A stretch of 50,000 nt of DNA from Neocallimastix lanati (nom. inval.) (taxonomy: Eukaryota; Neocallimastigomycota; Neocallimastigomycetes; Neocallimastigales; Neocallimastigaceae): contig JACVTC010000136.1 of the NCBI GenBank assembly GCA_016946835.1, positions 297,501-347,500 of the forward strand, read 5' to 3'. The position numbers were made by a program, and so were the translations under genes. How positions within the stretch are numbered: the first letter of the stretch is position 1; each line of letters begins with the position of its first letter. Below are positions 12,673-32,036 of this stretch, piece by piece. Below the pieces are notes generated by a model, which was not told where the DNA came from, ran no database searches, and saw only the letters and a list, made by a program, of their open reading frames with translations.

Positions 12673-13051
12673 ACTCGTAAAATATAAAATAGATGATAAA
12701 AGGAAGTTATTTCAAGTTAAATATAATTCAAAAAAAATATAAAAATATTAATTTAATAGGGAAAAGCACGTTTAAACGAATATAAAAAAAATGTATATAT
12801 ATCTTCATACTAGAGACTCTTAATTGAAATTATAATTGGTTTAACAAGTATTTATTCATATCAAACACATATATATAATTATAATCAACAATAATGGAGG
12901 ATACTATATGTCAGAGATTCCATACAAAATAATTAAAAAATGTATATTCAAGGGAAATATAATAGAATGGTAATTCCTTAGAGTGAAATGGTACATTCTA
13001 ACAATAATAGTATTATTAAACCTAACGTGAAATGGGACCAGATAACAACAA

Positions 13052-13283
13052 ATTCAATATAATCATAATGCAAACCTTCATGATGAAAGGTATAATAAAA
13101 TAATATATACAACCATGAATTATATACAAAAAGATGACACTTATCCATCTTCAAACTATACTTATTGATTCAATATAATCATAATGCAAACCTTCCTGAT
13201 GAAAGGTATAATAAAATGATAAATACAACCAAGAGTTATATATAAATAGATGATGCTTATCCATCTTCAAACTATACTTATGG
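13052..13283. repeat. Tandem duplication, two copies of a 116-bp unit
   Basis: 13052-13167 and 13168-13283 both begin ATTCAATATAATCATAATGC and both end TTATCCATCTTCAAACTATACTTAT plus two bases. They differ at scattered positions, so the duplication is not new. It lies inside the 12.2-13.6 kb relic region. Confidence 0.9.
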
Positions 13284-13594
13284 ATTGCAAAGTATTTTAA
13301 AGTTATAATCATTAAACTTCTATTTTTAAATTGTTAATGATGAGAAAAATTCAAATATATAAAATTCTTTTAGAAATTTGGATTTTAGGGAGAAGTAGAC
13401 AAAATAAAATAGAGAAACTCAAAATTTTAAAGAAAAGCATCAAATGTATTAAACATATAATATAATATATATAATATATAAGCCACAATGATTAGTATAA
13501 AAAATTTAAATTAGAATAATAAAGTATAACTCTTTATCATAAATTATTATAATAAAATTGACACGTTTATAAACCACAAATTCCTGACTCTTGA

Positions 13595-13860
13595 CAATTT
13601 TTTATTTATTTATTTATTTATTTATTTATTATCTATTTATTATTTATTTATTATTTATTATTTATTATTTATTACCTTATTTATTATCTATTATTTATTA
13701 TTTATTATTTATTATTTATTATTTATTATTTATTATTTATTATTTATTATTTATTATTTATTATTTATTATTTATTATTACTATTATTATTATTTATTAT
13801 TATTTATCATTATTTATTACTATTATTATTATTATTTATTATTATTTATCATTTTCATTA
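13595..13860. repeat. TTTA tract and period-7 (TTATTTA)n satellite
   Basis: A short (TTTA)n tract leads into (TTATTTA)n and then mixed TTA units. The 91-residue Ile/Leu/Tyr frame over it is an artefact. Confidence 0.9.
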
Positions 13861-13866
13861 ATCTAA

Positions 13867-14190
13867 AATGAATTAATAAGTAATAAATAAGAGTTTTTGT
13901 TCATAATTAAGAAAATATAAAAATGTTCTTTACAATATTATTTATCTGATTAATACCTATATATACATTATTAATTTTCAAAATTACTAAAAATTAGTGT
14001 TTTTTAGTATATTATATATTTTTTAAAAATCACTTAAATATTATTATAATTGCTATTTCTATGAACAGCACACAGTATATATATTTAAAAATTAAAAATT
14101 AAAAATCTTTTTTTAAAAATTTTACATATAAAAAAATTCTAAATTCTTATTACTGTCTTAGTAGATGAGATTAATTCTATTATATAAGAC

Positions 14191-14228
<38 letters not shown>

Positions 14229-15748
14229 TGTTAAGATGATCATTAGTAATATAAGTATAAAAATAATGATTAAAACTCTAATATTCAATTATTAATTTTT
14301 TTTTTTTTTATAATTTAATAAATTTAATTTTCAAATAATTTATCAATTAAAAAAAATTGAAAATTTTAATATAGTAGTACATCCTTATATTATGAATAAG
14401 AAAAAAAAATCATATATATATTATTAAAACATCATTAACTCTTTATTTTTTATTTTTTAATTTTTTTATTTTTTTTTTGGTTTCTATTAATATATACTGT
14501 ATAATACTATTCATATAATACTATTATTAAGATCATATTAAAAATAGATTTTTAATATAAATAAAATTATTGAATAATATACGTTATAATTTAACTTTTG
14601 ACAAAATGATATATATTATAATTATGACTTTAAAAAAAAATTCAAATTTCATTTATAACATAATTTATTATTTTATTCTGATATCTTCATAAATATAAAA
14701 TATTCATTTTAAAGTATATAATGGTATTTTTTTAGGTATATATTATTTTTTAATTTTAAGATACATATTATAAATGCTAATTTCAAATGAATTATATAGA
14801 TATATAGATATAGATATAGATATATTATAATAAAAATTATACAAATTTTTTTTTAATTTTTTTTTTTTTTAAAGATGTTATATAATTTTATGATATAATA
14901 TAATAATGAATTGAAGATTAATTATAAATATGAAAAAAGATATAAGAATTAATATTATACATTATTTCATAATCAAAACTTCGTATTTTTTTTTTAAGTA
15001 TATAATAACTAAAATAAATAAAGAAATCTATTTAAAAATTTGTTATAATTCTTTAGTTCTAGATTCAATCTATTGATATTATTATATATATCTACTTTAT
15101 TTTTTATTTTTTATTTTTTATTATTTTTTTTTTCAGAGGAAAAAATAATTCAAAAATATAGATATATATATATATTAAATAAATAATTTTCCTCTAATAG
15201 ATTTTTATTATTTAAAAAATTAATTGATAAAATTGAATAAATATAGGAAAATATTGAAATTAATAAAAAAAAAAAAAAAAAGATATTTCATAATTTTTTA
15301 ATTAAAATCTTCTATATTGTTATTATGATATTTGATATTAATAAAAATATAAAATACTAGATATAATTCATATATATAATCATATATATCATAATTAGAA
15401 AAAAAAAAATTTTTTTTTGTTTATTTTTTATTAATAATAAAAATTAAAGTTTTCATAAAATGGAAAAAATAAAATTTCAAACCTTAATTATTATTAATAT
15501 ATATATAAAAGAAATTTTTTTAAAAAAAAATTTTAGTAAAAAAAAGACTCGAGTAAAGGAAATTGACTAAATTACAATCTTTTTATAAAATAATATAATT
15601 AATAATAATAATTTATATATTACTTTCTTATATTTCTTTTCTTTTTATTATTTCCTTTTTTTTTTAAAAAAAAAAATCATATTATTAGTAAATTGCAAAA
15701 ATTAATATATTAGTACATTTAATATAATAGATGAAATAGTAATAAAAA
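13867..15748. other. Gene-free AT-rich spacer upstream of CFAP251
   Basis: No protein-like frame. It has (TA)n tracts near 14195-14226 and a (GATATA)n tract near 14800-14825. The last few hundred bases should hold the promoter and 5' UTR of the CFAP251 gene, but no specific motif stands out above the A/T background. Confidence 0.6.
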
Positions 15749-24435
<8,687 letters not shown>

Positions 24436-25053
24436 TTTATAATTTAATACATAAATAATATATATAAAATTAAAGTATTAAAATATACATACATATTTAT
24501 ATATATAAACCATTAAAGCATTGTAATTATTGCATAATGTACATTCATATCTTTACTTTTTTTTAAATATAATAAATTCAATTGTATTTTATCATTATAT
24601 ATATAATTTTCTATTTCAATTAATACAATTTTTTTTTAAAAAAAAAAAACAAAAAAAAAAAAAAACAATAAATTTATTAATATATTACAATACAAAAATA
24701 AAATTTAAAATATAATAAATATTAAAATTAAAATAATATATATATATATTTAATAAAAAGGAGAATTTTATTTTATTTTATTATTTGTTATTTTATTTTA
24801 TTTTATTTTTTTACAGCCACAATTATTGTGAAATTTAATTTTTATTTATTTATTCATTTATTAATTACATAAATATTTTTTTATTTTTTTTTTAAAAAAA
24901 AAACACAGAATTAATAAAAATATAAATATTATTTGTCCAATTAGAACATAATAATATTTTATAATATTTTAAGTAATAATGTGAAATAAAAAAGTAATAT
25001 TCAAAATAAAAGGCATAAATAAATTCTGGAATAAAGTTCATATGCAACGAACT
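24436..25053. other. Spacer downstream of CFAP251
   Basis: The 3' UTR presumably lies in the first few hundred bases. A-runs near 24637-24665 and several AATAAA-like words occur, but in DNA this rich in A they do not locate a polyadenylation site. No gene seen. Confidence 0.5.
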
Positions 25054-25146
25054 TCACCTCCATATTACTTGTTCCTCATTAGGGTTTGAATTGACGATCT
25101 GAAAGAAATTATAGTCTTCTCCTTCAGAGGCATTGGCCCTACTAGC
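25054..25146 (-). pseudogene. Orphan exon-like frame, 30 residues
   Basis: On the minus strand a pyrimidine-rich acceptor (TTCTCCTCAG, ending at 25147) is followed by 30 open codons and TGA at 25056-25054. The peptide begins ASRANASEGEDYNFFQIVNS and ends with EEQVIWR. Composition is protein-like and the G/C content is well above background. I find no upstream companion exon before the inverted repeat at 25231-25364. It may be the last exon of a lost gene, a transposon fragment, or a small real gene with a distant first exon. Confidence 0.4.
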
Positions 25147-25230
25147 CTGAGGAGAATTTTATTAAAAAGAAAAAAAAGAGATATAACATATTTACGTTTT
25201 AATATTTTAAATATAAAATATAAAGATAAT

Positions 25231-25363
25231 ACTTTAACAATATTTGATTACAATAAAAAAAAAAAAAAAAAAAAATTATTCTTTAATTAGTAAAAACATT
25301 TTTAATTTAAAGTTACTAATTAAAGAATAATTTTTTTTTATTGTAATCAAATAATATTAAAGT
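25231..25363. repeat. Long near-perfect inverted repeat (hairpin)
   Basis: The outer arm 25231-25254 (ACTTTAACAATATTTGATTA then CAAT) pairs with 25340-25363 with very few mismatches. The inner arm 25274-25293 (AATTATTCTTTAATTAGTAA) is the exact reverse complement of 25313-25332. Between them a 19-base A-run faces a 7-base T-run, and the loop is 19 bases. Arm lengths of over 50 bases fit a small MITE or a transcribed hairpin. Confidence 0.85.
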
Positions 25364-25872
25364 TGAAACTTTTTAAATAAATATTGATTTCGTAGTTTTC
25401 CTTTTAAAGTTCAAATGGAAGAATAGATTATATATATATATATATAAATGATTATTTACAAAATTAATATTATATAATATTTAATTTTTAGTATTATTAC
25501 ATACGATCTGTACACTCTTTTGTTTTATTATTAATTTTTTTTTTTTTTTTTATTTTTTTAATATTTAGTTTATATATTTAATGTTTTATTATTAATATAT
25601 CTTTAGTTAATTATTTTTTATTGATTATTTTATTTTTTAATTAAAAAATAATTAATATTATTTACTATTATTATCATTATTAATTATTAATAATATTTTT
25701 TATTAATTATAGTATTATTTTTGTATTATAATTTATGTAATTTTGCAGTATTATTTTTTACTATGTAATATTTTAAAAAGATTTTTTTGTATTAATTAAA
25801 GTTTATTGTTTCGCACTCTTTTTTTTTTTATTCATTTAGTTTTAAATATCGAAGAAGAAGAAGAAGAAACAG

Positions 25873-25906
<34 letters not shown>

Positions 25907-26370
25907 ATATTTAATGCATAACAGAAATTTAATTTTTTAATTTTTTTTTTATTAATCGATCAAAGTTGATTAATTATTTATTATTTATTATATATTATTA
26001 TTTATTATATATTATTAATCTTATATATTCTTTTCTTTTCTTTTTTTTAATTATTTTTTTTTTTTAGTATTATTATTATTTTTTTTTTTTTTTTTTTTTT
26101 TGAAAATGGAAAAATTAATGAGATTAAAAAAATTTATTTAATATAACAAATTTTCAGTTAATTTTATTAATAAAATAAAATAAAAAAAAAAAAATAAAAA
26201 AAAAAGGCTAAATTATAATGAATAATTTCTATTTTTAGTTTTATTTTAACATTAAATTGAATTCTAATAAAATCAATACTTTAAATAATAAAAGATTTAA
26301 ATTTATCATTGATGCATCATATATATATAAAATGGCTTATAAAAATGAATAACTAATAATAATAATAATT
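25364..26370. other. Gene-free AT-rich spacer
   Basis: A and T runs (25882-25904 A, 26080-26101 T), a GAAGAAGAAGAAGAA stretch at about 25852-25868, and no protein-like frame. Confidence 0.6.
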
Positions 26371-26374
26371 AAAT

Positions 26375-26568
26375 TATTATTATTATTCATATTTTTATTA
26401 TTATTCATATTTTTATTATTATTCATATTTTTATTATTATTCATATTTTTATTATTATTCATATTACTATTATTATTATTCATATTATTATTATTATTCA
26501 TATTATTATTATTATTCATATTTTTATTATTATTCATATTTTTATTATTATTCATATTATTATTTCAC
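26375..26568. repeat. Minisatellite with 18-bp unit
   Basis: Units of ATTATTATTCATATTTTT and the variant with ATTATT in place of TTTTT, about ten copies. Read on the minus strand it gives Met-Asn-Asn-Asn-Lys-Asn repeats (26337-26555). I treat this as repeat DNA, although Asn-rich repeats do occur in real proteins here. Confidence 0.85.
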
Positions 26569-26970
26569 CTTTTTGTTATTAAAATGACTTTTTTTTTTAA
26601 TTTAATACAAAATTTGATATTTAATATTCTTATTTTTTTTTATCAAATATTTATATTATTTAATTTTGAGCTATTATAATACTGAGCTATTAATAAAAGT
26701 AATATAAAGTTATATCATTGAAAGTCTTTTAAATGTATGTATATATATAATATAACTTTTTATTTTATGTAATTAAATAATATATTATTAAATAGAGGGT
26801 AAAGAAGACGTTAAAACTAAAATAAAAAACTAAAATGAATAATTTATTTCATTTTTTTTTTTTTTTTTTTTTTTTTTGATAAAGAAGATAAATCATGAAT
26901 AATATTAACTTTAATATTGTTCAATCTATTTTAATATTACTAAATATGTATAAATATTATATAATTACAA

Positions 26971-27636
26971 CTAATAAATAATAAATAATAAATAATAAAT
27001 AATAAATAATAAATAATAAATAATAAATAATAAATAATTGAATAATAAATAAATAATAAATAATAAATAATAAATAATAAATAATAAATAATAAATAATA
27101 AATAATAAATAATAAATAATAAATAATAAATAATAAATAATTGAATAATAAAGAATAAATAATAAATAATAAATAATAAATAATAAATAATTGAATAATA
27201 AATACTTGAATAATAAATAATAAATAATAAATAATAAATAATAAATAATAAATAATAAATAATAAATAATAAATAATAAATAATAAATAATAAATAATAA
27301 ATAATAAATAATAAATAATAAATAATAAATAATAAATAATAAATAATAAATAATAAATAATAAATAATAAATAATAAATAATAAATAATAAATAATAAAT
27401 AATAAATAATAAATAATAAATAATAAATAATAAATAATAAATAATAAATAATAAATAATAAATAATAAATAATAAATAATAAATAATAAATAATTGAATA
27501 ATAAATACTTGAATAATAAATAATAAATAATAAATAATAAATAATAAATAATAAATAATAAATAATAAATAATAAATAATAAATAATATATAATAAATAA
27601 TAAATAATAAATAATAAATAATAAATAATAATAAAT
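26971..27636. repeat. Largest period-7 satellite array, (TAAATAA)n
   Basis: About 670 bases of AATAAAT units, the reverse complement of the TTATTTA arrays elsewhere. Three interruptions (TAATTGAATAATAAATA type, with TACTTGAATAA variants) recur at roughly 27036, 27185 and 27495, which suggests block duplication within the array. The 233-residue frame over it is an artefact. Confidence 0.95.
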
Positions 27637-27649
27637 AACAATATATTTT

Positions 27650-27861
27650 ACATATATTTTTTTTATTTTTTTTTTAAATAATATTAATTAAACATTTGAT
27701 ATTTATTATTATAATTATCCTCTAAACATTTTTATTATTAATTAAATAAGATTATTCTTAATAAGAATATAATTTTAATATGGTGATAAAATGTGGTGTA
27801 TTTCATAAAAGTACATTTTGGAAAAGTGTATTTTGAAAAATGTGGCGATTAAAATATTTAA

Positions 27862-27924
<63 letters not shown>

Positions 27925-29070
27925 ATATATAATTATAGTAATAATAAATTTAAATGAGTTAATAAGATTTTAAATTTTTTAGACATTAAATAAAATAGAG
28001 AAGCTGAATAATTAATATTTATTAAAAATATAAAAAAATTAAAAATAATAAAAAAAAAAAAGATAATTGACCATATGTGTTTAATTATTTGAATAGTAAT
28101 TTTATATCATTTCACTCAATAGGAATTAATGAAAGAGTTTTTAAAATTTTTATATACCTAATAATTGATTTATGTTTGAAAGTTATTTTACTTTTTTTTT
28201 TTTTTTTTTTTTTTATTATTTATTTCAATATTTTAATTAATATATGTGACGTGACTCTTATATTTAATTTTATAAAAATAAAAATATAAAATATATTAAT
28301 TGTTTTATTTTATTTTATTACTAAAATGTAATTATAACAACGAGAATTTTTTTATTGAAATAAAAAATTAAAATTGTTCTTAAAAAATATAATATTTTTT
28401 AAGAACATTTATTAATATTGATACTAATAAAATTTATTTTTAATTAATTATTTAATTATTTATTGCTTTATTTATTTATTCTGAATAAATTCATATTTAT
28501 TATTCAGTTCTTTTTTTTTTTTTTAAATAAAATTATTAATTATTAATTATTAATTATTATTTAAAATATTTAAAAGCTTAAAAATATCAAAATGATGTGG
28601 CGTTAAATTTAAAATTTACAAGTCATTTTACCAAATGCACCTTTCCGAAATAAATAAAAATATATCACACGTGATTTTCAATTAACAATATATAGTAAAG
28701 TAATCAAAAATAAAATTACTATTATTATTATTATTATTGTTATTACTATTATTACCATCTAATATAAAAAATATTGAATTATGAAATATATATAAAATAC
28801 TTATTTATGGCTTTAAATTATATTATTAACAAGCCACAATGCAAAACGCAGCATTCAAAATAACATGTGAAAATTAAATAATAATAAAAATAAATTCTAT
28901 ATAAAATTTTATATATGTATCTATATAATATAATATATAATATAAAAAATATCTTTTTTTATATATTTATTATATTTTATTTATTTAGTATTTTACTATT
29001 ATTATCTTTTACATTCTATATAAATTAAAATTTAACGTAAAAATGTGGTGTTTAAAATGTGGTGATTAAA
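27650..29070. other. Spacer with a recurring ATGTGGYG word
   Basis: The word ATGTGGTG or ATGTGGCG followed by A/T occurs at 27791, 27840, 28595, 29043 and 29057, usually within AAAATGTGGYGNTTAAA. An (AAAT)n microsatellite lies at 27860-27926. No coding frame is supported; the short frame 28077-28289 runs through a T-run. Confidence 0.6.
28375..28407. repeat. Perfect palindrome, 16-bp arms
   Basis: TGTTCTTAAAAAATAT is followed by one base and then its exact reverse complement ATATTTTTTAAGAACA. It could form a hairpin in RNA or a cruciform in DNA. No neighbouring gene makes it an obvious terminator. Confidence 0.85.
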
Positions 29071-29101
29071 ATGATGATATCATAGAAAAAAAAAAAAAAA
29101 A

Positions 29102-29350
<249 letters not shown>

Positions 29351-29359
29351 AATAAAAGT

Positions 29360-31370
29360 TTTTATAAAGTAATACCATACTATTACAATTCAATACCTTT
29401 TTTTTTTTTTTACTTCTAATAATAATTTTTTTTAATAATTAAAGATTTTTAATAGAATCCGAGAGAAAAAAAAAAAAAAAAAGTATAATTAAACTTTAAT
29501 ATAAAAAAAAAAAAAAAAAAAAGAGTGATTTTCATGTTTATTCATATTTAAAATAAAATCGAAGCGATCATTTCTATATTATATTATTAACCATATAATA
29601 CTAAATATTAATCTGTACAAATGATTTTAATATTATATTATTAAAGAATTAACATTAGATTAGTTCATTAGATTATATCTAGTTCTTCAATTTTTTTTAA
29701 CTTATTAATTCTTTTAGTATTATTTAATATAATACAAAGAAAATAATTATAATTATTTCAATATGACCAATGTCATAGTGAAGATGATGAACAAGGAATA
29801 GTTTTTATTATCATAATTAATAATTAATAATATTATTAATATTACTATTTATTATTTATTATTATTCATATTTCATTATTTACTAATAAAATTAAATAAA
29901 ATAAATATTTTTTTATTCTTTTCTATTTTATTTTTTATTTTTTTTTAATTTTTCTAATTAAAATAATTTTAATTAATATTTTATATAAAACTTTATTTTA
30001 TTTTAAATTTTTATTTTTTATTTTATTTTATTTTTTGTTATTATTTTTGATATTATTATTATAATTTTTTAATTTATTTTTATTGAATACTAATATGCGA
30101 TATAGATATATTACCAATATATTGATTGCTTATATTTAAATCACTTATTTTTGTTTTTTTTTTAATTTTGAATAAAATAAAAAAAAAAAAAAAACTAATT
30201 AAAAAATTTAATTAAAAATTTTATTTAAAATGAAAATTAAAAAAAAAAAAAAAAAAAAAAATTAAAATTAAAATTAAAATAAAAATTAAAGGAAGCTAAA
30301 AAAAAAAAAAAAAAAAAAAGTTTTTATTAATTAAAAATAAAAAATAATAAGAAATAAAACTTAAAAAAAAAAAAAAAAAAGAGTATTAACCCATTTTTTT
30401 TTTATTTTTAATTTTTAAAATACAGAAATTAATAATTAAAAAAAAGTTAAAAAAAAAAATGAGTATAATAAAATATTGGTATTTTTGAAAAAAAAATTTT
30501 TTTTTTCTTTTTGGAAAAAATATTACAAGAAGTTAGTTTTAGAATTCATTAAAATATAATTTAGAATTTTACCTATATAAAATATTTAAAGAATTAAAAT
30601 AATAAATATTAGTATATAATAAGTAAAGTATAAAACTAATTTATATTGAAATTAGATTATATGAATATAATGGAAAAGTTAATGTTAAAAGAAGAAAAAA
30701 TTGAAATCTCATTTTAAATTGAAATAATTTATATACCATATGACTATATTTATATATTAAATATATGTTTAATAATAATAATAATAATAATTAAACATAA
30801 TTATATTAATCACTAAAAACATATTTTTTTTGTAGTTTTAGTATATTATTTAATATTATGAAATTATTTATTTGAATACAATTTTTTTCTTTTCTTTCTA
30901 TTAATTACATAATAATTTTTTATATAGGAAAAAATAATATTCAATTACAAATTATTTAATCCATTAATTAAAACCTAATGTTTTTTAATTTTTTATCTTT
31001 TCTTTATTAATTTATTAAATTGAATGAAAAAAAATTTTTTTTTATTTTTGTTTTTGATATTGTATTTATTAATATCTTAATATTTGTATTTGTATATATT
31101 CCATTTTAAAGCTTTGTTTTTATATTTATTATTATTATTTTTTTTTTTGACCAATATAATAATACATTTGAAAGAATATAATATATATATATATATATTT
31201 AGTTATATAATTAATATAATTAATACCGATATATAAATAATAAAAACTCTATTATATAATGAATGAAAATATCAAATACTTTTTAGTTAAAAAAATACAG
31301 CAAATAATTATATAATAAAAAGAGCTAATAACACATTTAATGTTTTTCATAGATATATGTATATGAGTAT
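29360..31370. other. Gene-free AT-rich spacer
   Basis: A and T runs only; no coding or RNA signal seen. Confidence 0.6.
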
Positions 31371-32036
31371 ATATATAAAATTGTCATAAGCAAACAAACA
31401 AGCAAACACATAAAAAAAAAGAATATTAATAAATTTTATCAAATACCTGCTTTTTTATATATATAAAGGTGTCAAAAAGGACAAAATAAATATTATATAA
31501 AAAAAAAAATTATTAAATATATTATATATTTATATTATATATACATTAATAATATAATAATTTGTAATAAAAAGGAAGTACTTCAAAAGAAATATATATA
31601 AATATATATATATTTACATAAAAAAGGAAAAAAAAAAAAAAAAAAAAAGAAGTGAAACACTTTTACTTATCTTGAAACTTAAAAGCAAAAAATATATCTA
31701 TTATTATTTACAAGGAAGCAAACGAAAGCATTAATTAATAAATTTCATAACGAAAGAAGTAATACTAATAATTTTTATTATTGAATAATATTATACCAGT
31801 AAAAATAATAAAATAACAACAATCGTAATTTATTAGTCATAAAGCAATAATTATTTAATAAAAAGAAAAAAAAAATTAAAAATATATATATATATATATA
31901 TATATATAAGAAGATAAAAGTAGTAAATATTATGATAATATAATTTACAAATTATATATAAATATAAATATATATATATATTTATTTTTTTATTCAAACA
32001 AAAAATATTAAAAGAAATAATAGTTTAAAAAAAAAA
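31371..32036 (+). promoter_or_regulatory. Probable promoter and 5' UTR of the 32037 gene
   Basis: Unlike the spacer before it, this stretch has A/C-rich words on the coding strand (AAGCAAACAAACAAGCAAAC near 31388, GAAGCAAACGAAAGC near 31714). Similar words occur downstream of this gene (33888-33930) and near 41130-41180. I infer an untranslated leader; no core promoter element can be told from the A/T background. The start codon context is AAAAAAATG. Confidence 0.4.

Larger units (their letters stand above)
12191..13597. repeat. Pair of diverged repeats flanking a relic region
   Basis: 12191-12316 and 13479-13597 share an ordered set of words: TAAGCCAC, TTAGAATAAT, AACTCTTTAT, ATAAACCA or ATAAACTA, and ATTCCTGACTCTT. 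They are direct copies about 1.29 kb apart. The interval is richer in G/C than its surroundings. Period-7 satellite adjoins the outer side of both copies (11640-12075 and from 13595). The layout resembles a decayed mobile element with direct terminal repeats, but I find no recognisable protein. Confidence 0.5.

Noticed and set aside
26337-26555. Met-Asn-Asn-Asn-Lys-Asn repeat protein on the minus strand
   Set aside because: It is an 18-bp minisatellite in gene-free DNA with no unique protein sequence or splice context.
26940-27641. 233-residue frame on the minus strand
   Set aside because: Pure period-7 satellite; a seven-base repeat with no stop in this frame gives a repeated Leu-Leu-Phe-Ile-Ile-Tyr-Tyr pattern.
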